A stretch of 18,167 nt of DNA, from positions 1 through 18,167 of the forward strand of contig DAOTVZ010000008.1 in NCBI GenBank assembly GCA_034436045.1, in the 5' to 3' direction. Source of the DNA: H111-94 sp034436045. GTDB lineage: Bacteria; Chloroflexota; Ktedonobacteria; Ktedonobacterales; Ktedonobacteraceae. Of the stretch, positions 11,650 through 18,167 are shown one piece after another (the stretch's first letter is position 1; each line of letters starts with the position of its first letter). The position numbers were made by a program, and so were the translations under genes. The notes under the pieces were generated by a model, which saw only the letters and a list, made by a program, of their open reading frames with translations, had not been told where the DNA came from and made no database searches.

Positions 11650-13089
11650 ATGGAAATTGCGCAATTAGTGTTGGGGGGAAGACGCACAGCGTCCTTAGAG
11701 GGAAAAACGTTTGAGGTTATTGAACCCGCCATGGACAGGCCGTTTTACGAAGTTGCCGAGGCGGATGTAGAGGATGTCGATAACGCTGTCCAGCTTGCTT
11801 ATCAGACTTTTGAGCAGGGGAGCTGGTCGCGCCTGAGCGCGACGGCTCGTGGGCGCGTCCTGCTCAAAGCCGCGACACTGATCCGCGAACGCCTGGAGCA
11901 GCTCGCGGTGCTTGAAGCGCGCAATGCCGGTAAGCCGATTCGGGACGCGCGTGATGAGGTCGGGCTGGCGGCGAACGTTTTTGAATACTGGGGTGGAGCG
12001 GCGAATAAGATATTTGGCGAAACGATTCCGGTGCAGGATGCGGGCCTTGAGGTGACGCTACGCGAGCCGGTTGGCGTCTGTGCCCTCATTACACCCTGGA
12101 ATTTTCCCCTGGTGATTGCCTCGTGGAAGATTGCGCCCGCGCTGGCCTGCGGCAATACAGTGGTAGTCAAACCGGCGCAACTGACACCTCTGACGACACT
12201 GGCGCTGGCGGATATTTTGATGGAGGCCGGCCTGCCGGAAGGCGTAATCTCTGTGTTGCCAGGACCGGGCGCGAAGGTCGGTAACGCCCTGGTTTCCCAT
12301 CCCCTGGTGGCAAAAGTTTCTTTCACCGGTTCGACCGAGGTGGGAAGCAATATTATGCGCCTGTGCGCCGATAACATCACCAGGGTTTCGCTGGAACTGG
12401 GCGGGAAGGCAGCTAACATTGTGTTTGACGATGCCGATGTGCAGCGCTGTATCAATGCCTCCGTCTATGCTGTTTTTGGCAATTGCGGGCAGGATTGCTG
12501 CGCACGCTCGCGTATTCTCGTGCAGCGCTCGATTTACGAGCAATTTACCGAGCAGTTTGCAACTCGCACAGCGCTATTGCGCGTTGGACAACCACTGGAT
12601 GAGCAGAGCGAGGTCGGGCCGTTGATCTCTGCCGGGCAGCGTCGGCGTGCGCAGGACTATCTGGCGTTGGGTCAACGCGAGGGAGCGCGCGTGGTCGCCG
12701 GTGGAGCGGTACCACCTGACGCCGGTGGTGGCTATTTCCTGCAACCTGCCGTTCTCGCCGGGGTTGACAACGGTATGCGCGTGGCCCAGGAAGAGATTTT
12801 TGGCCCCGTGGTGTGCATTATTCCCTTTGAAAGCGAAGAAGAGGCCATCCGTTTAGCCAATGATACCCCCTATGGCCTCTCCGGCTCGGTCTGGACACAG
12901 AACCTGGGGCGTGCGTTGCGTGTGGCGAAGGCCGTGCGGGCCGGTGTTCTCTCCGTCAACTCCAACCATAGCGTTCATACCGAGGCCCCTTTTGGTGGCT
13001 ATAAACGCAGTGGTTTTGGACGCGAGATGGGCATGCACGCGGCGCAACTGTATACCGAGGTCAAGAGCATCTTCTTCTCTGAAGAATAG
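11650..13089 (+). CDS. NAD(P)-dependent aldehyde dehydrogenase
   Basis: This 479-residue member of the ALDH superfamily oxidises an aldehyde to its acid. Visible motifs are TPWNFP (148-153), VVVKPA (171-176, cofactor Lys174), FTGSTEVG (225-232), ELGGK (249-253, general base Glu249), and the nucleophile Cys283 in GQDCCARSR (280-288), 34 residues after Glu249 as expected. PFGGYKRSGFGRE (447-459) is the usual C-terminal motif. It is closest in style to aminoaldehyde and gamma-aminobutyraldehyde-type enzymes. With the nearby permease, dehydrogenase and GS-like ligase it fits the last oxidation in amine or polyamine breakdown; the true substrate is inferred. AAAAGGA lies 6 bp before the ATG. Length is normal. 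Confidence 0.9.
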   Translation: MEIAQLVLGGRRTASLEGKTFEVIEPAMDRPFYEVAEADVEDVDNAVQLAYQTFEQGSWSRLSATARGRVLLKAATLIRERLEQLAVLEARNAGKPIRDARDEVGLAANVFEYWGGAANKIFGETIPVQDAGLEVTLREPVGVCALITPWNFPLVIASWKIAPALACGNTVVVKPAQLTPLTTLALADILMEAGLPEGVISVLPGPGAKVGNALVSHPLVAKVSFTGSTEVGSNIMRLCADNITRVSLELGGKAANIVFDDADVQRCINASVYAVFGNCGQDCCARSRILVQRSIYEQFTEQFATRTALLRVGQPLDEQSEVGPLISAGQRRRAQDYLALGQREGARVVAGGAVPPDAGGGYFLQPAVLAGVDNGMRVAQEEIFGPVVCIIPFESEEEAIRLANDTPYGLSGSVWTQNLGRALRVAKAVRAGVLSVNSNHSVHTEAPFGGYKRSGFGREMGMHAAQLYTEVKSIFFSEE

Positions 13090-13092
13090 GGC

Positions 13093-13181
13093 GGGTACCC
13101 AAAGAGAGATAGACAGAAAACTGGCCGAGCAACTCACCTGATTGTTGGGCCAGTTTTCTGTCATCTGCTTTTTGGGTGCCC
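13093..13181 (+). terminator. Nested inverted repeats after the aldehyde dehydrogenase gene
   Basis: GACAGAAAACTGGCC (13112-13126) pairs perfectly with 13148-13162. The outer arms 13093-13103 and 13171-13181 pair over 11 bp with one wobble. The T-rich CTGCTTTTTGG follows the inner stem. It is 3 bp past the stop codon and is the likely terminator between the aldehyde dehydrogenase and permease genes. A further arm, AAGAGAGAT (13102-13110), can instead pair with ATCTCTCTT (13183-13191). Confidence 0.65.
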
Positions 13182-13272
13182 ATCTCTCTTGACGAATTGC
13201 TCAGTATAGTGAACAATTAGACATATATCGTTGCCCATATCGTCCCCCTGCTTTTGGTAAAAGGAGGTACCG

Positions 13273-14922
13273 ATGGCTTCATCTGCTCGTTCCGAGAAGG
13301 AGAAACTCATTGCCCAGGACATTAAGCGCCTGCATGGCCTGGGATATGCACAGGAACTTTTCCGCACGATGGGAGGGTTCTCAAATTTTGCAATCTCTTT
13401 CACAATTATCTCCGTGCTGAGTGGCTGTATCACTCTATTTTATGCCGGTATTACAACGTCCGGTTTTGCCGCCGGTTCCATCGGCTGGCCCCTGGTGACG
13501 ATCTTCGTCGTCGTTGTGGCGCTGGGCATGGCGGAACTGGCCTCCGCCTATCCGACGGCAGGCGGCCTCTATTACTGGGCCTCCAAGCTTGGAGGCCCGG
13601 CCTGGGGCTGGTACACCGGCTGGTTCAACCTGATTGGTCAGGTGGCCGTTACCGCCGGTATCGACTACGGCCTGGCCGTCTCGATTGACGTGTTGCTCAA
13701 TGCCTGGTTCCCCTCTATCCCCGCTACGCTCGGCTCTGTGACCGGTATTGATCCCGCCACGCAATGGTTTACCTTGCTGGTCTATGCCATCGTACTGATC
13801 CTGCATGCTCTGCTCAATATCTTCGGTGTGCGTATCGTTGCTTTCCTGAATGACGTGAGTGTCTGGTGGCACATCGTTGGTGTGATTCTGATCGGTGGTG
13901 GCGCGGCACTCGCAGCGCTCATCGGTATTCAATTTGGCGGAGCGCATTTCACGACCCATGTTGCTGCCGCGCCGATCAATTCTTTTGCAACGCTCTTTAG
14001 TGTGAATCCAAAATATAATCAATCCGGCTTTCCCATCTGGTACGCTTTCTTGCTTGGCTTGCTGCTGGCGCAGTATACCTATACCGGCTATGATGCTTCC
14101 GCGCACATGACCGAAGAGACGGTGGGCGCGGAGACACGCGCGCCCTGGGGTGTGGTGATGTCGGTAGTTGTCTCTGCCTTCGCTGGCTATGTCGTACTGA
14201 TGGGCCTGCTGGCCGCCGCGCCTGACCTGGTGAAAGCGGCGGGTTATATTAACCCTGTCCTCTACATCCTGGAGAGCCGCCTGGGCTATCTGCTGGGGAC
14301 ACTGTTCTTCGCCATCGCGGTTTGCGCGCAATTCTTCTGTGGCATGTCCTCAATCACCACCAACTCGCGCATGATCTATGCCTTCTCGCGTGACGGTGCC
14401 GTGCCGTTCCATGAAACCTGGCACCACCTGGATCGTGGTCGCACGCCGCGCAACGCCATTATCCTTTCGGCCTGCTGCGCCTTCGTCCTGGCTATCCCAA
14501 CCGTCGTGAATTTCGCGGCTTATGTCGCTATTACGTCAATTGCTACGATTGGTCTGTATCTTGCTTATGGCATTCCCATCCTGCTGCGCTTATGGTCAAA
14601 AGAGTTTAAGCCTGGCCCCTGGCATCTGGGAGCATGGAGCAAGCCTATCGGCGTGGTTGCCGTGATCTGGGTTGTCTTCATCTCTATTCTCTTCATGTTG
14701 CCAACGGCCAATCCGATTACGCTGGTGACTTTCAACTACACCCCGGTGGTTGTGCTGGGAACACTGGCGATTCTGGTGATCTGGTGGATGGTCAGCGTGC
14801 GGCACTGGTTCAAAGGGCCGCAGGTACAGGGCACGGCTGAGCAACTGGCCGCCATCGAGCGAAGTCTGGGTGAGACGGTCGTGGTTGAGGGCGAGCTTGA
14901 AGGCGCAGCAGGCGGTGAATAG
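13273..14922 (+). CDS. APC-superfamily amino acid/amine permease
   Basis: This 549-residue integral membrane transporter has about twelve hydrophobic segments between residue 38 and 510. MGGFSNFAISFTIISVLSG (33-51) resembles the first-helix substrate-binding signature of the amino-acid/choline transporter (GabP/Uga4-like) group. The segment AELASAYPTAGGLYYWASKL (88-107) and TGYDASAHMTEET (about 274-286) are also typical. Likely substrates are amino acids, GABA, polyamines or related amines, taken up with protons or sodium. AAGGAGGT sits just before ATG 13273, a very strong ribosome site. Its position between an aldehyde dehydrogenase and an SDR/GS-like pair suggests it imports the compound they degrade. 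The ends are polar and cytoplasmic. Confidence 0.88.
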   Translation: MASSARSEKEKLIAQDIKRLHGLGYAQELFRTMGGFSNFAISFTIISVLSGCITLFYAGITTSGFAAGSIGWPLVTIFVVVVALGMAELASAYPTAGGLYYWASKLGGPAWGWYTGWFNLIGQVAVTAGIDYGLAVSIDVLLNAWFPSIPATLGSVTGIDPATQWFTLLVYAIVLILHALLNIFGVRIVAFLNDVSVWWHIVGVILIGGGAALAALIGIQFGGAHFTTHVAAAPINSFATLFSVNPKYNQSGFPIWYAFLLGLLLAQYTYTGYDASAHMTEETVGAETRAPWGVVMSVVVSAFAGYVVLMGLLAAAPDLVKAAGYINPVLYILESRLGYLLGTLFFAIAVCAQFFCGMSSITTNSRMIYAFSRDGAVPFHETWHHLDRGRTPRNAIILSACCAFVLAIPTVVNFAAYVAITSIATIGLYLAYGIPILLRLWSKEFKPGPWHLGAWSKPIGVVAVIWVVFISILFMLPTANPITLVTFNYTPVVVLGTLAILVIWWMVSVRHWFKGPQVQGTAEQLAAIERSLGETVVVEGELEGAAGGE

Positions 14923-15039
14923 ATATCCAATCAGCGGAACAGTTGCGCTTTCATTGAATTTTCTGGCACAATGACATAAACTCTTCTGCCTCGCTGAAGC
15001 AAGATGAGGAATTGCTGATAGCCGACAGGAGCTGAGACG

Positions 15040-15074
15040 TGTACGGGCGTGGAAGAACACGCTCGTACAGCTTT
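15040..15074 (+). terminator. Hairpin after the permease gene
   Basis: TGTACGGGCGTG (15040-15051) pairs with CACGCTCGTACA (15058-15069) with one G-U pair around a 6-nt loop, then GCTTTTAC. The U run is short, so partial read-through into the dehydrogenase gene is plausible. Confidence 0.5.
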
Positions 15075-15102
15075 TACAGTCTAGAGAGGATTCATGTAGA
15101 CT

Positions 15103-15867
15103 ATGAGATTGGCGAACAAGGTGGCGGTCATCACCGGCGCGGCCAGCGGGATGGGGCAGGCGGCCTCGCTCTTATTTGCGCAAGAGGGGGCTAGCGTCGT
15201 TGTTGTGGATCTGAACGTTGAGGCGGCAGAGGAAACCGTCAAGAGTATTCGGGCGGCAGGTGGTAAGGCCATCGCTGTAGAAACCGACGTAGCCGATGAA
15301 GCTTCGGTGCGGGCGATGGTGGCCAGTGCTGTCGAGGCTTTTGGGCGTATCGATGTGCTGTATAACAATGCCGGTATTATGCCCAACGATGATGGCAGCG
15401 TGACCGATATAACCGAAGCGACCTGGGATCGCGTCATGGATGTCAATATCAAGAGTGCCTTCCTGTGTGCGAAATATACGATCCCTGTCATGCTCAAACA
15501 GCGACGTGGTTCTATTATCAATGTTGCCTCGTTTGTGGCTTTCATGGGCTGTACAGTGCCACAGGATGCCTATACCACCTCGAAGGGAGGCATGCTGGCG
15601 CTTACCAAGTCGTTGGCAGTGCAGTACGGGCCGCATGGTATCCGTTGCAATGCCATCTGCCCTGGCCCCATAGAAACTCCCTTGCTACGCGCGCTGTGGA
15701 CGAGCGAGGAGGCGCGCAATCTGCGCCTGAACCGCATCCCTCTGGGGCGCTTTGGCGAGGCGAAGGATATTGTCTATATGGCGCTCTATCTGGCCTCGGA
15801 TGAGTCATCGTGGACAACCGGTGCCTGGCTTGTGGTAGATGGTGGCATCACTTCCAACTATTTCTAA
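15103..15867 (+). CDS. Short-chain dehydrogenase/reductase
   Basis: This is a 254-residue classical SDR. Cofactor motif TGAASGMG is at 11-18, Asp36 after the second strand (VVVVDL) favours NAD over NADP, and NNAG is at 88-91. The catalytic set is Asn114, Ser143, Tyr157 and Lys161 (YTTSK). The C-terminal DGG (246-248) is usual. It interconverts an alcohol and a ketone or aldehyde; family membership does not fix the substrate. AGAGAGGA lies 12 bp before ATG 15103, and an ATG immediately followed by TAG (15094-15099) sits in between. It is 35 bp before the GS-like gene, so the two are very likely co-transcribed. In this setting it could oxidise the hydroxyl of a gamma-glutamylated amino alcohol; that is inference. 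Confidence 0.88.
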   Translation: MRLANKVAVITGAASGMGQAASLLFAQEGASVVVVDLNVEAAEETVKSIRAAGGKAIAVETDVADEASVRAMVASAVEAFGRIDVLYNNAGIMPNDDGSVTDITEATWDRVMDVNIKSAFLCAKYTIPVMLKQRRGSIINVASFVAFMGCTVPQDAYTTSKGGMLALTKSLAVQYGPHGIRCNAICPGPIETPLLRALWTSEEARNLRLNRIPLGRFGEAKDIVYMALYLASDESSWTTGAWLVVDGGITSNYF

Positions 15868-15902
15868 AATCTGCTCGGTGCTGAGAAAGGACGGCTAGCT
15901 AA

Positions 15903-17288
15903 ATGGATATTGCGGCAATCAAACAACGCATTGACAATGGTGAGATTGAGTATGTCAAGATTGGCGCACCCGATATTGAAGGTGTCTTTCGGGGCAAGCG
16001 CGTGGCTGCGAAGTTCTTTCAGGACGCGCTGGGGGATGGCTTTGCCCAATGTGACGTACTATTCGGCTGGGATATTGCTGAGAACGTGCTGCCCAATCTC
16101 AAGGTCAGCAACTGGGAGCGCGGCTTTGCCGACATCGTCATGAAGCCCGATCTGGCAACTTTCCAGCCGGTGCCCTGGGAGCAACGTGTCTATTCCTGCA
16201 TCTGCGATCTCTGGACGGAGCATGGGGAAGAGGTTAGCATTGCGCCGCGTTACGTGCTGGGAAATCTGATGCGGCGCGCCCGTTCGCTAGGTTATGAGCC
16301 GATGGCGGCATCCGAGTTGGAGTTCCGCTTCTTCCGCGAAACGCAAATGTCGCTACGAGAGAAGGACTTCGGTCCGAATCTGATGCCGCTCAACCCTGGC
16401 ATGAACTGCTACTCTATCAGCCAGGCCAGTGCTGATGATCACCTGCTCAGGCGTATTGCGACGATGATGCGTGATCATGGTGTAGAGATTGAGGGCTATA
16501 ACCGTGAGCATGGTCCCGGCATGTACGAGATGAATATTCGCTATACTGATGCCCTCGGTGCCGCCGACCGCACGATGCTTTTCAAGACGGGCGTAAAGGA
16601 AATCTGTTATCAGGAAGGCTTTGCCGCGACCTTTATGGCGAAGTGGAACGATCAGGAGGATGGCAGTAGCGGCCACTCGCATATGAGTCTGTGGGATAGC
16701 AACCGCGAGCGAAACCTGTTCTGGGATGAGGATGCCCCGGCCCATATGTCGCAGACGATGCGCTATTTCCTGGCGGGCGTGCTGGACAAGATGCCAGAAT
16801 TTATGCCGCTCTATGCCCCGGTCATTAATTCCTACAAACGCTATATCGAGGGTACCTGGGCACCTTTGAATACCACCTGGGGCATGGATAATCGCACCTG
16901 TGCTGTGCGCATCATCAATAATGGGCGTCGCGCCATTCGCATCGAGAATCGCGTGCCGGGTGCTGATGCCAACTTCTATCTGGTCTTCGCTGCCATGCTC
17001 GCCAGTGGTCTCTATGGGATTGAGCGCAAGCTAGAGCTACCGCCGCAACTCTCCGGCAATGCCTATGATGCCGCGACGGTCGCCAGGGCCATCGAGGCCG
17101 GACACATCAAGCCCCTGGCGCGCAACCTGACTGATGCTGTCAATCTCTTCGAGCGCAGCGAGGTCGCCAAAGAGTACCTGGGAGCCGATTTTGTGGAGCA
17201 CTTCACGGCTACCCGTCGCTGGGAGGTGCGCGAGTACGAGAAAGCTGTCACCAACTGGGAGCGCCGCCGCTACTTTGAGCTGATCTAA
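15903..17288 (+). CDS. Glutamine-synthetase-like gamma-glutamyl-amine ligase
   Basis: This 461-residue protein has the glutamine synthetase fold: ASELEF (136-141), REHGPGMYEMN (201-211), GHSHMSLW (257-264), NSYKRY (309-314) and RIENRVPGADANFY (346-359). These metal, ATP and glutamate positions are intact. The variant GHSHMS motif, the divergent N-terminus and the gene context fit the PuuA/GlnA3/GlnA4-type enzymes that join glutamate to polyamines or ethanolamine, rather than the nitrogen-assimilating GlnA; there is no obvious NLKPTxxE-like adenylylation loop. AAAGGA (15886-15891) precedes ATG 15903. Linked to an SDR, ALDH and permease, it probably starts a gamma-glutamylated amine degradation route. 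The exact amine is unknown. Confidence 0.85.
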   Translation: MDIAAIKQRIDNGEIEYVKIGAPDIEGVFRGKRVAAKFFQDALGDGFAQCDVLFGWDIAENVLPNLKVSNWERGFADIVMKPDLATFQPVPWEQRVYSCICDLWTEHGEEVSIAPRYVLGNLMRRARSLGYEPMAASELEFRFFRETQMSLREKDFGPNLMPLNPGMNCYSISQASADDHLLRRIATMMRDHGVEIEGYNREHGPGMYEMNIRYTDALGAADRTMLFKTGVKEICYQEGFAATFMAKWNDQEDGSSGHSHMSLWDSNRERNLFWDEDAPAHMSQTMRYFLAGVLDKMPEFMPLYAPVINSYKRYIEGTWAPLNTTWGMDNRTCAVRIINNGRRAIRIENRVPGADANFYLVFAAMLASGLYGIERKLELPPQLSGNAYDAATVARAIEAGHIKPLARNLTDAVNLFERSEVAKEYLGADFVEHFTATRRWEVREYEKAVTNWERRRYFELI

Positions 17289-17294
17289 GGAAAG

Positions 17295-17341
17295 GGGGAT
17301 TAATGTTAAGGAACAATTTGTCATTCTTTACATTAATCCCC
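17295..17341. terminator. Terminator between convergent genes
   Basis: GGGGATTAATGTTAAG (17295-17310) pairs with CTTTACATTAATCCCC (17326-17341) with one mismatch around a 15-nt loop. It starts 6 bp after the GS-like stop and overlaps the stop codon of the convergent PLD-family gene (17333-17335), so it can serve both strands. Confidence 0.65.
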
Positions 17342-18167
17342 TCTTCCTTCTTCCTCAATCCACCCCACTTCTTCACGGAAGTTGACTCCCTGGGCGACGG
17401 CTTCTTCGGCGGTCAGGTAAGGTAGGAGATGGCCGACCAGGGATTGACCGTCTTTATAGCGTTGCAGGTTGGCCCAGGCGCGTTCGTGCATCATTTGCAT
17501 GGCCCACTGAGGATTACCCAGAGACTGTTCCAGGTACTTGAGGATATCGGTGGCCCGTTGCTGTTCGGCGCTTGAGAGATATTGTCTGCCCAGGAAGCGC
17601 GAGAGGATGAACAGTTCTTCATCACCAAGGAGACCGAGGTGTTCGGCTTGCAGTTGCAGGCGTAGATGGCGTGCCAGCCAGGGGTCAAGCGTGGCAACAT
17701 TCATTTCCACATCGTCACTCATGCCCCGGTTATTCAGATTGCCGGAGCCGACGGTAGACCACACGTCATCGACGATAGCTACCTTTGCGTGAACATAGAT
17801 TGGACGATAATGCATTTTGCCATCTTGCAGTTCCGATGTTGCCAGCGTGAATGCATGCAGCCGTCCCTCTTCGATAGCATCAGGAGCCTCAGTACGCAAT
17901 TTATGGAGCGCGGCATCGGTAAAGGCGCGTCCGACGTTGGGGTGATCGGGCAGGATAATCATCATTGAAGTCCCGCGTCTAAGCGCATCACGTAGCTCAC
18001 CCAGGTTGCGCTCCATCTCCGGGTTGTCGTAGCCCAGTACGGCGATGTCAATACCGGTGTAGGCGCGCAGCCAGAGGTACTGGTTTTCCAGATACACGAA
18101 ACGCTGAGTATTATGAAATGCGTTTGCGTACAGTTGCGCGATGCCGCGAATAATGTTTGGTTCAAAA
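17333..18167 (-). CDS. Phospholipase D-family protein, 5' end outside the window
   Basis: The frame is open from the window edge (reading FEPNIIRGIAQLYANAFHNT at the cut end) to the TAA at 17333-17335, about 277 residues of the C-terminal half. It shows one complete HKD motif, HAKVAIVDD followed by GSGNLNNR, the signature of PLD-type phosphodiesterases and cardiolipin synthases. FVYLENQYLW upstream is the usual element before the second catalytic half (IENQYF-like). A first HKD motif should lie beyond the window. The GTG at 18097 is inside the domain and not the start. Role: hydrolysis or transfer on phospholipids or other phosphodiesters; eukaryote-like PLD is as likely as cardiolipin synthase. 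Confidence 0.85.
   Translation of the reverse strand, partial: FEPNIIRGIAQLYANAFHNTQRFVYLENQYLWLRAYTGIDIAVLGYDNPEMERNLGELRDALRRGTSMMIILPDHPNVGRAFTDAALHKLRTEAPDAIEEGRLHAFTLATSELQDGKMHYRPIYVHAKVAIVDDVWSTVGSGNLNNRGMSDDVEMNVATLDPWLARHLRLQLQAEHLGLLGDEELFILSRFLGRQYLSSAEQQRATDILKYLEQSLGNPQWAMQMMHERAWANLQRYKDGQSLVGHLLPYLTAEEAVAQGVNFREEVGWIEEEGRGD

Noticed and set aside
14954..14982. TTGAAT-17-TAAACT as a promoter for the dehydrogenase gene
   Set aside because: Both boxes are only partly matched and it sits upstream of the 15040 hairpin. Not strong enough to call.
15094..15099. ATG immediately followed by TAG before the dehydrogenase gene
   Set aside because: It is in frame with the gene and close to the ribosome site, so a start-stop control is conceivable, but its 3-bp spacing is too short and six bases can occur by chance.

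Overview
The window looks like chromosomal DNA of a Gram-positive-type (monoderm) bacterium with moderate GC and good AGGAGG-type ribosome binding sites. The MurT/GatD pair (lipid II amidation), an S11 carboxypeptidase and the overall gene style fit Chloroflexota, most likely Ktedonobacteria. That placement is inference, because no rRNA or other marker gene is present.

Region 1 (1-4380, + strand) is the unusual part. It holds seven short genes for peptides whose leaders end in a double glycine (V/I/A-T/A-G-G) and whose cores are very rich in Gly, Tyr, Trp, Phe or Met. Four belong to one core family arranged A1-A2-A1-A2 (246-479, 1402-1734, 2058-2291, 2441-2722). One is a Gly-Tyr repeat peptide (2845-3096). 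Two share a 42-residue leader but have different cores (3388-3696, Cys/Pro/Tyr-rich; 4035-4295, Met-Pro-Trp repeats). Five transcription units can be drawn, each with a near-consensus sigma-70 promoter. In four of them the predicted transcript starts exactly with a stem-loop built on GTAAAG/CTTTAC-like arms that keep pairing while the bases change. No maturation enzyme, C39 peptidase/ABC exporter or immunity gene lies in the window, so the peptides are orphans here.

Region 2 (4378-10351, - strand) is cell-envelope housekeeping in two probable operons. One is murT-gatD followed by a phosphodiester glycosidase (NAGPA-type) lipoprotein. The other is a membrane-anchored D,D-carboxypeptidase-like protein followed by a SAM methyltransferase.

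Region 3 (10352-11649) holds a divergent promoter region, an ECF-type sigma factor without a visible anti-sigma partner, and a repeat-rich intergenic stretch.

Region 4 (11650-17288, + strand) is a catabolic cluster: aldehyde dehydrogenase, APC-family permease, short-chain dehydrogenase and a glutamine-synthetase-like ligase. Together these fit uptake, gamma-glutamylation and stepwise oxidation of an amine, polyamine or amino alcohol. The window ends inside a convergent phospholipase-D-family gene (17333 to the edge, - strand).

The best candidate for something undescribed is Region 1: the multi-paralog double-glycine peptide array together with its 5'-terminal hairpin promoters. A 30-bp palindrome carried in frame by one leader, with a diverged relative at 10523-10554, is a second point of interest.
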